A stretch of 5,744 bases of DNA from Kiritimatiellia bacterium (GCA_007128275.1 SKXR01000144.1:1-5744), one strand, 5' to 3'. Shown: positions 1-5,629, counted from the first letter of the stretch. A program made the numbers and translations. The notes: generated by a model not told the origin, from the letters alone.

Positions 1-375
1 GAACAGAACCGGCGCGCCGACTGGATCACGGGTACGATTGATGCGTCGTTCCGGTGGCAGGGCTTCTCCGTGGCCACGGACGGCTATCTGCGTTCAGTGG
101 ATCCCGATGCGCCCGGCGTCGATTCCTATGACGGCTGGGCGTGGATGGTCACGGCCGGGTACGCCTTCATTCCGGAGAAGTGGGAGATCGTGGGCCGATA
201 CTCCGAATTGCGGCTGGACAGCGATGACTCGGATACCGAGGAGACGGAGTGGGGGCTGGGTCTGACGTACTATCATCGGGGCCACGACCTGAAGAGCCGG
301 ATCAACTACTTCAATCATCAGACGGCGCGGGGCACCTCCGAGGTGATCTTGTACGAATGGCACCTTCAGTTCTGA
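1..375 (+). CDS. Outer-membrane porin, phosphate-selective O/P type (C-terminal part)
   Basis: Only the last 124 residues are present; the reading frame is open from base 1, so the gene begins before the window. The visible part shows alternating polar and aromatic residues typical of antiparallel beta strands (for example the strands around AWMVTAGYAFI and EWGLGLTYY). The element GYAFIPEKWEIVGRYSEL followed by a strand, YYHRGHDLK, and a final strand ending in ...EWHLQF resembles the end of the Porin_O_P (OprO/OprP-like) family. The terminal phenylalanine is the usual signal for BAM-assisted insertion into the outer membrane. It should form a passive channel; the specificity cannot be read from this fragment, and 'phosphate-selective' is only the family name. 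The next gene starts 25 bases downstream on the same strand, so it is probably cotranscribed. An internal GTG at position 70 is in frame but is not the real start. Confidence 0.8.
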   Translation, partial: EQNRRADWITGTIDASFRWQGFSVATDGYLRSVDPDAPGVDSYDGWAWMVTAGYAFIPEKWEIVGRYSELRLDSDDSDTEETEWGLGLTYYHRGHDLKSRINYFNHQTARGTSEVILYEWHLQF

Positions 376-385
376 CGAAGGAAGC

Positions 386-392
386 AAGGAGG
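386..392 (+). promoter_or_regulatory. Shine-Dalgarno of the EB_dh-like gene
   Basis: AAGGAGG lies 8 bases before the ATG at 401. It is a near-perfect ribosome binding site and fixes that start. It falls in the 25-base gap after the porin stop, where there is no room for a separate terminator and promoter, which supports cotranscription. Confidence 0.85.
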
Positions 393-400
393 ATCAGGAA

Positions 401-1888
401 ATGACGCTACGACGCCATCTATTGGCGGCGACGGCCCCGTACATCGGGTTTGTCGCCCTGATGTTTCTTCTGATCTGGGTGCCGAACACATTTGAGCCGG
501 TCATCCGCAACGACCCGGCGAGGAACATCGACATCCCGAAAGACCTGCTTCATGAGATGCGGGTCAAGGTCGCCTACAACGACGAGGAGGTGTTCTTCCG
601 GTTTGAACTGCCGACGGAGGAACCGGCCTGGTATCACGATTACTGGATCTACGAGGGCGAAGGGAAGTGGCGCCGGCAGGGAAGGTCGCCTGTCGGTCGG
701 GAGCCCGAGCTTATGTATGAAGACCGCATCTCGTTCTTCTTGGACGACGGCCACGTGCCGGAGTTCGGTAAATGGGGCGGGTTTGTCACGGTTTCCGGCC
801 GCGAAATGCGTTTCTTTTCGGAAGAGGCCTCTCAGCGCGAGGTGCGCGAGCATCCGCATCTGGGCCCGCGGGGCGTCAGCGACGTTCGCAAATGGCTGCC
901 GGAGACACGGGAAGATCCACACGACTGGCGCACGATTAAGTCAGAGCAGGAACTGGCGGAGCTTCGGAGGGACGGCTACTTTCTCGACCTTTGGCACTGG
1001 CGCGCGCATCGCAGCAATCCCATTGGATGGTCCGACGATCAGTACATTCAGGATTATCGCTGGAGTGATGAGGGGCGCGGGCCCTATACGACCAACTGGG
1101 ATGAGGAAGAGCAGCGGCCCACATACATGTTCGATCAGGAGAAGACCGGCCAGCACGCCATGAGATTGGAGAAGGTCCGGGAACAGGCCTACGGGCAGCA
1201 GGACTATATGCGTTATGCCCTGATTCTGGGCAACGAGGAAATTGAGGGGAACGCCGCGATCTTCGATCCGAATCACGACTGGCAGGTGGGCGATGTGATT
1301 CCGCGTCGTCTGCTGCGCGTGCCCGCCGGATCTCGCGGGGCGATCCGGGCCAACGGGATCTTCAGGGACGGGGCCTGGCTGGTGGATCTCTGGCGCGCGC
1401 TGGACACCGGATCGCCTCTCGATGACAAAGCGGTTCATCATCGCGGGACCTATCAGATCGCCTTTGCCGCGCATATTCTGGCCACGGGAAGCCGATGGCA
1501 TTATGTGTCCTTTCCCATGACGTTGGGGTTGGAACGCGATGCCGACATTCGGGCGGTGCGTTTCGACGAAGCAGCGCCCCCATGGCATCGGATGGAGTGG
1601 ACGGACATCAAGCTCTTTTATCCGGGCCAGATCGACTGGTCGCATCTGATCAGTGAGGCCCATGCGGGCGCCCCGTACATCGCCAAGGGCATTCCCTTGC
1701 GGGACGGGCACGATGAATGGACCCTCGCCCAATACGCCGTACAGTCCCAATTCCGCAAGGAAATCCGTCGGCAATGGGCGCAGACGTTGTTTGCGTTGGT
1801 CGGGGCCGTTTTTCTTTTTGGCGTCGCCGTGCGGATTGCCGAACCCCGACATGCCTATCCCGCTTCAGACGAGGAGGAATCCCAATGA
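401..1888 (+). CDS. Ethylbenzene dehydrogenase-like haem-binding protein, membrane-anchored
   Basis: This 495-residue protein resembles the EB_dh family (the b-haem gamma subunit of ethylbenzene and dimethylsulfide dehydrogenases and related electron carriers). Family-type segments are DLWHWRAHRSNPIGWSDD at residues 196-213, the beta-rich stretch 346-377 (HRGTYQIAFAAHILATGSRW, then HYVSFPMTLGL), and the LFYPGQ...HAGA segment at 405-424. A hydrophobic helix at about residues 9-28 works as a signal anchor, and a second helix at about 462-480 precedes an acidic tail, so most of the chain should lie in the periplasm anchored at both ends. In characterised members a single haem b is held by Met and Lys; I cannot assign these ligands by eye. 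The protein has no cysteine at all, so it carries no c-type haem or Fe-S cluster. Its role is probably electron transfer in a respiratory chain. The start is set by AAGGAGG; the stop overlaps the next gene's ATG by 4 bases. Confidence 0.78.
   Translation: MTLRRHLLAATAPYIGFVALMFLLIWVPNTFEPVIRNDPARNIDIPKDLLHEMRVKVAYNDEEVFFRFELPTEEPAWYHDYWIYEGEGKWRRQGRSPVGREPELMYEDRISFFLDDGHVPEFGKWGGFVTVSGREMRFFSEEASQREVREHPHLGPRGVSDVRKWLPETREDPHDWRTIKSEQELAELRRDGYFLDLWHWRAHRSNPIGWSDDQYIQDYRWSDEGRGPYTTNWDEEEQRPTYMFDQEKTGQHAMRLEKVREQAYGQQDYMRYALILGNEEIEGNAAIFDPNHDWQVGDVIPRRLLRVPAGSRGAIRANGIFRDGAWLVDLWRALDTGSPLDDKAVHHRGTYQIAFAAHILATGSRWHYVSFPMTLGLERDADIRAVRFDEAAPPWHRMEWTDIKLFYPGQIDWSHLISEAHAGAPYIAKGIPLRDGHDEWTLAQYAVQSQFRKEIRRQWAQTLFALVGAVFLFGVAVRIAEPRHAYPASDEEESQ
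1871..1877 (+). promoter_or_regulatory. Shine-Dalgarno of the membrane-protein gene
   Basis: GAGGAGG sits 7 bases before the ATG at 1885, inside the end of the upstream coding sequence. It selects 1885 over the upstream in-frame ATG at 1717, which would lie deep inside the preceding gene. The ATGA overlap suggests translational coupling. Confidence 0.8.
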
Positions 1889-2475
1889 GACCAGCCTATC
1901 ACTCCATCATGGTTCACTTGGCTACCGGACCCTTGGTGCTCGCCTTTCTGGCGGCCACGTTCCGGTTCTGGTTCCGGCCTCGCAAGGGAGCGGTCCTGAA
2001 GCTTTGGAACGCGTGCGATGACATCGTGCTGTACGCGGCGATTTTTGGACTGCTTACGATGATCGCCTCTTTTGCGACAGGTATTCTACTGCGTCCGCTG
2101 GAGGCTTTTCTCAACAGCCCCATATCCAAGAACAAGATCCTGATCGCGTCGATGTCCATCGTGTTCTGGAGCACATGGCTGGTGATGCGCTTCCGCGCGG
2201 GTCCGGGCTTGTGGGAGATGCGCTCTTTCATCGGGCACTACGCTTATCTGGCGATCTTCGCGGGCACCATGTTTCTCATGGCGGGCAACAGCATCGGCGG
2301 CGATTTGGCGGGCAGTCCCAGCGGCTACGAGTATTTCGCAATGTCCATCGGTCTACGGACCCGTCACGCGTTGTATTTTCCCTCGTGGCTGAACACCGCG
2401 CTTTGGATTTCCGGTGTGCTGGCGGTCGTCTTTGCGCTCCAGTGGCGCGTTCGGAAGCGCTCGGAAAGCGTATAA
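1885..2475 (+). CDS. Five-helix membrane protein, DUF2231/cytochrome b-like
   Basis: This 196-residue protein has about five hydrophobic helices, at roughly residues 9-28, 48-68, 84-102, 115-135 and 167-187, with a basic C-terminus (RVRKRSESV) expected in the cytoplasm. The layout of a histidine at the start of helix 1 (MVHLATGPLVLAF), a helix ending in ATGI, and a helix ending in NSIGGDLAG resembles the DUF2231 family of small predicted membrane proteins, but similarity by eye is weak. H11 in helix 1 and H118 in helix 4 (IGHYAYLAIF) could be haem b ligands; this is inference. Its ATG overlaps the stop of the EB_dh-like gene, so the two products are likely partners, with this one linking the periplasmic haem protein to the quinone pool or anchoring it. 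It could also be a structural subunit without a cofactor. Confidence 0.65.
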   Translation: MRPAYHSIMVHLATGPLVLAFLAATFRFWFRPRKGAVLKLWNACDDIVLYAAIFGLLTMIASFATGILLRPLEAFLNSPISKNKILIASMSIVFWSTWLVMRFRAGPGLWEMRSFIGHYAYLAIFAGTMFLMAGNSIGGDLAGSPSGYEYFAMSIGLRTRHALYFPSWLNTALWISGVLAVVFALQWRVRKRSESV

Positions 2476-2514
2476 CCGGGCGCCATGCATCCCGTTCTCA
2501 TGGAGGGAGCAGCT

Positions 2515-2553
2515 ATGGAGAAAGACCTGTACCGCAACACGTTGGAATCCTAA
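2515..2553 (+). other. 12-codon ORF with good Shine-Dalgarno, possible gene stump
   Basis: GGAGGG at 2502-2507 is followed 7 bases later by ATG and an ORF reading MEKDLYRNTLES before TAA. It begins 39 bases after the operon's last gene, a typical place for another operon member. It does not continue in any frame as a recognisable protein, because the opposite-strand reductase gene ends at 2575. It may be the leftover start of a deleted gene, a translated short leader, or chance. I do not recognise the peptide. Confidence 0.2.
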
Positions 2554-2574
2554 CGGTAATGACTCCGTCCGCGC

Positions 2575-4986
2575 TTATGTCGTTTTGCGGACTTGCGTTC
2601 GCCAGTGGCTGTCCGACTCCCGGGCTGGCGGACTTACTTCGTATCCTTCCTGTCGCAGGCTGACCGGGACGTTGGTGGCGGGTTCGCCGTCGTCCAGCAA
2701 CAGGTGCAGGATGGAATCGGGTGGCATGGTTTCGAGATAGAGCCGGGCCCGGATGAAATTCACCGGACATCCGACCCCGCGCAAATCCAACACCTCCGGT
2801 TCGCCCGCATCGGATGGCGTCCGTTCGCGTACGGCGGGCTTCGCCTCGGGCACTTGAAAGCGGAGGTTGGGATCCATCTTCGTAAACAGAAAATCCACCC
2901 GTTCGACCAGACGCCGGATATCGTCCCGCACATCCATTAATCCGCGCAAGGCCATGGCCTCCTGTATCAATGACGCCATCAGTTCATGGACGTCTTCTTT
3001 TCGCCCGGCCCGGGGGACGGGTTTGCTTGCCAGGTACGTCCGTGCGGCGTCGATGACGTACCACGCATCGGCTAAGACCAGTCCGGATTGGATGAACTGC
3101 GTTTGAAATTCCCGCAACACGGTCTCCGAATCCTGTGTCTCTATGCCGCGCGTGATGAGCAGCGCCCGCGCCGCGGCGAGCGTGGCGTCATAGAGTCGTT
3201 CCGGATTGCTTTCGGATTCGTTCAGCGCCCTTTGCGCGGCTTCGATATCATCCGCCACGATTTCAAAGACGCCCGCACCGCATTCGCCCGGCCCGCGTCC
3301 CGCGAGCGAGAAGTCGTCGTCTTCGCCCAGGTCGCGGTAGAAGGACGGGTCGACGTCGTAGGCGGGGACGGCCGTGAACGGTTCGAGCAGCACGGTGAAA
3401 TGCGTTTGTCCCCTGCGATCATAGTAATCCGCGAACGGTTCGTCGGGATGCCGGTTCTTCGTGTAATCCCGAAACAGCGCGCGCATGAAATCAGGCAGCG
3501 CCCGTGCCGGCACGACGCCGACGGACGAGCCGAGTCGCGTACGGCCTTCGCCGCGCCGCGCGCCGAGCAGGACTTCGTAGGAGGGGACAAGACGGCCCTG
3601 GACGCGATCCGCCACGCCGGACAGGCCGACGGTCCCGATCGGATGCTGGCCGCACGCGTTGGGACATCCGCTGATGCGCACGTCCAGGTGTTTCGCGATC
3701 TCCCCATCCAATCCGTCTTCTTCGGCGAGCGCCGCGTCGCAGTGTTCCGCCGCATTACGCGACAAGCAGAGCCCGAGCCGGCACGTGGCCGCGCCCGCAC
3801 AAGCCAGGAACGTATGGATCGGCCGGGGCGCAACGAGATCGCTGCTTAGACGCGACAAGGCGTCACGCACGGCGGACAGATCGGATTCCTTTACGAACCG
3901 AAGTTCGAGCCGTTGACTCGACATCGCGCGCAGGGCCGACTGTTCGCTGAACTGTTCGGCGATGTGCGCGAGCGTCCGCAGATCCTCCCAGCGGATGAGG
4001 CCGAGCGGCGGGAAAACCGGCACGGTAACGTACCCGGCTTGGCGCTGCGGGAATACGCGCATGCCATCCTTCACCACCATGAGCGACTCCGGCGGCTGCG
4101 GCGGCGTGATCGGCGCCGGTATGCGTTCCGGGGTGGGGCAGGGCGGCACGACGTCGGCCGCGACTTCCTCTCGCTCGCGTTCGTACATTTCGCGAAAGGC
4201 TTCGATGCCCATGCGCTCGACGGCAAACCGCAGGCGCGCCTTCTTCCGGTTGCGACTGTCGCCGACGCGGGAGAACAGGCGGCGCAGGGCTTCCGCGGCA
4301 TGCGTAGCCTCCTCCGCGGGGATCCAGTCGGACAGACGATTCGCGACTCTGGATTCGGCGCCCATCCCGCCGCCGGCATACAAGATGAAACCGGGTTTTC
4401 CGTCTTTCATCTTTGCGAGGAACCCCACGTCGTTGACTTCCGCCAGGGCACAATCCACGCCGCACCCGCTGAAGGCGATCTTGAACTTGCGCGGGAGATT
4501 GTAGCTGCCGGGCAGGGAAATCAGGTGCTCGGTCACGCTTAACGCGGGGGGCGTGACATCGAAGACTTCGAACGGGCACACGCCCGCATAGGCGCAGGTG
4601 GACACGTTGCGCACGGTATTGCCGCCGCCGCCTTTGCAGGTGAGTCCGGCTTCGAACAGTTCGCGCATGACCCCGGGTGTTTGCTCGATGGACAGATCGT
4701 GCAATTGAATGTCTTGGCGGGTGGTGACGTGCAGGGGCGCGCCTCCGTGACGCCGGCAGATATCGGCCAGAGCCGCCGCTTGCGGGGCGGGCAACACGCC
4801 GCCGGGCAGGCGCACGCGCATCATGTAGGTTCCGTCGTGGCGCTGCTCGTAAATGCCGCGCGGCACGCGTTTGGCCTTGAACAGGTCCGGCGCCAATTCG
4901 CCGTCCATGAAGCGCCGCACGTCGTCACCAAATTCGGCGATATCGTCGGCTAACGTGTCCGGCAAGGAGTATGTGTACGTGGTCAT
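2575..4986 (-). CDS. Siroheme sulfite/nitrite reductase fused to HEPN-like and TusA domains
   Basis: This 803-residue cytoplasmic enzyme is predicted to carry out six-electron reduction of sulfite to sulfide, or nitrite to ammonia. Order: ferredoxin-like lobe 1 (about 40-105), siroheme half 1 (115-270), lobe 2 (313-375), half 2 (385-545), a HEPN-like helical domain (573-710) and a TusA domain (731-786). Likely anion/siroheme residues are R90 (TTRQDIQLH), R126 (TVRNV), K167 and K169 (PRKFK). The [4Fe-4S]-siroheme cysteines are C396 and C402 (C-x5-C) and C441 and C445 (GCPNACGQ). Half 1 also has C131/C137 and C175/C179. The TusA part has LDLRGVGCPVN with C740 as the likely persulfide carrier. 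Ordinary haemoproteins are about 500-600 residues; the extra length is the C-terminal fusion. Sulfite is favoured as substrate because of the TusA domain; nitrite is not excluded. There is no flavin domain, so ferredoxin or a separate reductase is the likely donor. MTTYTYSLPD is chosen as the start because family homology begins there; ATG at 5016 is an in-frame alternative. No other sulfur-assimilation gene adjoins it. Confidence 0.88.
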   Translation of the reverse strand: MTTYTYSLPDTLADDIAEFGDDVRRFMDGELAPDLFKAKRVPRGIYEQRHDGTYMMRVRLPGGVLPAPQAAALADICRRHGGAPLHVTTRQDIQLHDLSIEQTPGVMRELFEAGLTCKGGGGNTVRNVSTCAYAGVCPFEVFDVTPPALSVTEHLISLPGSYNLPRKFKIAFSGCGVDCALAEVNDVGFLAKMKDGKPGFILYAGGGMGAESRVANRLSDWIPAEEATHAAEALRRLFSRVGDSRNRKKARLRFAVERMGIEAFREMYEREREEVAADVVPPCPTPERIPAPITPPQPPESLMVVKDGMRVFPQRQAGYVTVPVFPPLGLIRWEDLRTLAHIAEQFSEQSALRAMSSQRLELRFVKESDLSAVRDALSRLSSDLVAPRPIHTFLACAGAATCRLGLCLSRNAAEHCDAALAEEDGLDGEIAKHLDVRISGCPNACGQHPIGTVGLSGVADRVQGRLVPSYEVLLGARRGEGRTRLGSSVGVVPARALPDFMRALFRDYTKNRHPDEPFADYYDRRGQTHFTVLLEPFTAVPAYDVDPSFYRDLGEDDDFSLAGRGPGECGAGVFEIVADDIEAAQRALNESESNPERLYDATLAAARALLITRGIETQDSETVLREFQTQFIQSGLVLADAWYVIDAARTYLASKPVPRAGRKEDVHELMASLIQEAMALRGLMDVRDDIRRLVERVDFLFTKMDPNLRFQVPEAKPAVRERTPSDAGEPEVLDLRGVGCPVNFIRARLYLETMPPDSILHLLLDDGEPATNVPVSLRQEGYEVSPPARESDSHWRTQVRKTT

Positions 4987-5052
4987 GATCCCTGGTGCGT
5001 GGTGAATAGGCGCCATTCTACACGTCCGCAGGAAGACGAACAAACAAAACCG

Positions 5053-5082
5053 GTAATAAGGCGTTGTCGACGAAGCTTGCAA
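5053..5082 (-). promoter_or_regulatory. Possible promoter of the reductase gene
   Basis: On the minus strand, TTGCAA (5082-5077) and TATTAC (5058-5053) are separated by 18 bases. Each matches four of six bases of the sigma-70 consensus. Transcription would begin near 5046, leaving a leader of about 60 bases. This is a weak match found by eye, and the real promoter could lie elsewhere between the start codon and the palindromes at 5185-5247. Confidence 0.22.
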
Positions 5083-5114
5083 CAAAGAGCCCATTTCGCA
5101 GGAATCTCGTGGGC

Positions 5115-5142
5115 CGCAAGAAGGCGCAAAAGTCGCAAAAGC
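5115..5142 (+). repeat. 9-mer array A (three CGCAARAAG-like units)
   Basis: Three units follow each other: CGCAAGAAG, one extra G, CGCAAAAGT and CGCAAAAGC. The last two differ only in the final base. The array lies in a gene-free stretch and shares its 9-base period with arrays at 5603-5629 and 5714-5740. Confidence 0.6.
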
Positions 5143-5184
5143 GATGGGTCTCCGTAAGGCGAATCTTCGCTCGACAATTTTTTC

Positions 5185-5205
5185 GTGATAGCTTATAAGC
5201 TATTA
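5185..5205. repeat. Palindromic element P1, copy 1
   Basis: A perfect 16-bp palindrome, ATAGCTTATAAGCTAT, occupies 5188-5203 inside a 21-bp block that recurs without change at 5227-5247. A symmetric core of this length suits a dimeric DNA-binding protein. It lies about 200 bp upstream of the reductase start. It could equally be a dispersed genomic repeat. Confidence 0.8.
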
Positions 5206-5226
5206 CCATCCCGGTTACTGCCGTGA

Positions 5227-5247
5227 GTGATAGCTTATAAGCTATTA
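5227..5247. repeat. Palindromic element P1, copy 2
   Basis: An identical 21-bp copy of the element at 5185-5205, with the 16-bp palindromic core at 5230-5245. Its centre is 42 bp from that of copy 1, which is four turns of B-DNA, so proteins bound to the two copies would sit on the same face of the helix. The 21 bases between the copies are not repeated. Confidence 0.8.
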
Positions 5248-5269
5248 GCCCGAGTCCGCGCGGAAAGAA

Positions 5270-5286
5270 TTTCCAATGATTGGAAA
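5270..5286. repeat. Palindromic element P2, copy 1 (TTCCAA-N3-TTGGAA)
   Basis: A 17-bp palindrome, TTTCCAATGATTGGAAA, symmetrical about a single central G at 5278. A second, slightly diverged copy follows at 5303-5317. From memory, TTCCAA/TTGGAA palindromes are frequent between genes in some Verrucomicrobia-like genomes; that is not tested here. Confidence 0.7.
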
Positions 5287-5302
5287 ACAGGGCTGCTTGG
5301 CC

Positions 5303-5317
5303 TTCCAACGATTGGAA
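5303..5317. repeat. Palindromic element P2, copy 2
   Basis: TTCCAACGATTGGAA keeps both TTCCAA and TTGGAA arms around a changed centre. The two P2 centres are 32 bp apart, about three helical turns. It ends 18 bases before the ATG of the restriction-modification remnant at 5336. Confidence 0.65.
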
Positions 5318-5335
5318 AACCGGGAAAAACAAACG

Positions 5336-5395
5336 ATGGCCGCGCCGGATACGATTAAGAAGCTGGTGGAGACTTTTGCGCTGCACAGAAGTCGG
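5336..5395 (+). pseudogene. N-terminal remnant of an Eco57I-like restriction-modification protein
   Basis: From the ATG, 20 codons read MAAPDTIKKLVETFALHRSR. This resembles the opening of large type IIG (Eco57I-like) restriction-methylase proteins, which as I recall begin with a helix of the form DTIKKLVETF..HR before a tyrosine-rich segment and a conserved LGWD motif. Neither follows here. After residue 20 the frame runs into repeat sequence (starting at 5404) and stays open, without recognisable content, to 5533. The gene therefore appears cut off after its first helix. The upstream Shine-Dalgarno is poor (GGGA). The match is short and from memory, so chance similarity is possible. Confidence 0.45.
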
Positions 5396-5403
5396 AAACG
5401 TCC

Positions 5404-5430
5404 AACATTCAACGTTGAACGTTCAATGTT
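5404..5430. repeat. AACGTT near-palindrome
   Basis: A 27-bp block symmetrical about G5417, with 12 of 13 base pairs matching (only C5410/C5424 fails). It contains AACGTTGAACGTT, so it is also a short tandem repeat. It begins 9 bases after the recognisable part of the restriction-modification remnant and may mark the junction where that gene was lost. Confidence 0.65.
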
Positions 5431-5432
5431 CT

Positions 5433-5583
5433 CTGTCCCCGGTTGTACCCACTTAACCGCCACGCTTACCCGGATACCCTTACCCGGCTTACTTGATCGA
5501 CCTTCGGAGCCGACGTTTAAGCGGGTCGATTAAGTGTATCCGATGAAGTGTGGCGAGTAAGAACAGCTCGTTTGCTGTCCCCG
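5433..5583. repeat. Imperfect long inverted repeat bracketed by 9-bp direct repeats
   Basis: The outer arms start with CTTA at 5452-5455 and end with TAAG at 5558-5561. Between them CGCCAC (5458-5463) pairs with GTGGCG (5550-5555), CGGATAC (5471-5477) pairs with GTATCCG (5536-5542), and CTTGATCGACC (5492-5502) pairs with GGTCGATTAAG (5524-5534) at 10 of 11 positions. The left arm carries extra bases that include a second CTTACCCGG. CTGTCCCCG occurs as a direct repeat at 5433-5441 and 5575-5583, outside the arms. A small mobile element of MITE type or a structured RNA are possible; no transposase is present. Confidence 0.5.
5563..5578. repeat. Small hairpin ACAGC/GCTGT
   Basis: ACAGC at 5563-5567 pairs with GCTGT at 5574-5578 around a six-base loop (TCGTTT). 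It lies just outside the right arm of the long inverted repeat. No T-run follows, so it is not an obvious terminator. Confidence 0.35.
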
Positions 5584-5602
5584 CAACCGAAGAGTGTTTC
5601 AC

Positions 5603-5629
5603 CACAGAGGGCACGGAGGTCACGGAGGG
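5603..5629 (+). repeat. 9-mer array B (CACRGAGGN x3)
   Basis: Three contiguous 9-mers: CACAGAGGG, CACGGAGGT and CACGGAGGG. They share period and purine-rich character with array A and, on the opposite strand, array C. Sequences of this kind are, from memory, widespread between genes in several bacterial phyla. Confidence 0.7.

Larger units (their letters stand above)
4987..5184. other. Leader region upstream of the reductase, no gene
   Basis: This stretch separates the reductase start from the palindromic repeats. Open frames here are short, low in recognisable content, and read through repeats. I see no SAM or cobalamin riboswitch signature and no tRNA. It holds the weak promoter candidate and one 9-mer array (5115-5142), listed separately. 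Confidence 0.5.

Noticed and set aside
941..1852. 303-codon minus-strand ORF opposite the EB_dh-like gene
   Set aside because: It overlaps a gene with a strong ribosome site and family motifs, and has no recognisable domain of its own.
2476..2574. Bidirectional terminator between the convergent genes
   Set aside because: No stem longer than about 4 bp and no T-run is visible on either strand in this 99-base gap.
2985..3003. R-x4-H motif (R662...H667) suggesting an active HEPN ribonuclease
   Set aside because: The residue after Arg is Lys rather than the usual Asn, Asp or His, and the motif precedes the last helix of the domain, so it is more likely chance than a catalytic site.
3088..3849. 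253-codon plus-strand ORF opposite the reductase
   Set aside because: It is antisense to a clearly conserved reductase reading frame; its composition (Arg/Ala rich) is typical of a shadow frame in high-GC DNA.
4987..5094. Longer reductase N-terminus starting at 5094 or 5016
   Set aside because: The added residues are not family-like and include a cysteine- and phenylalanine-rich stretch. Homology begins at MTTYTYSLPD, although no start has a strong ribosome site.
5185..5317. CRISPR array
   Set aside because: There are only two copies of each repeat, the repeats are perfect palindromes of differing type, the gaps are not of spacer length, and no cas gene is present.
5018..5386. 122-codon minus-strand ORF across the intergenic stretch
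   Set aside because: It reads straight through both palindrome pairs (giving the repeated peptide IAYKLS) and shows no domain, so it is a by-product of repeats.
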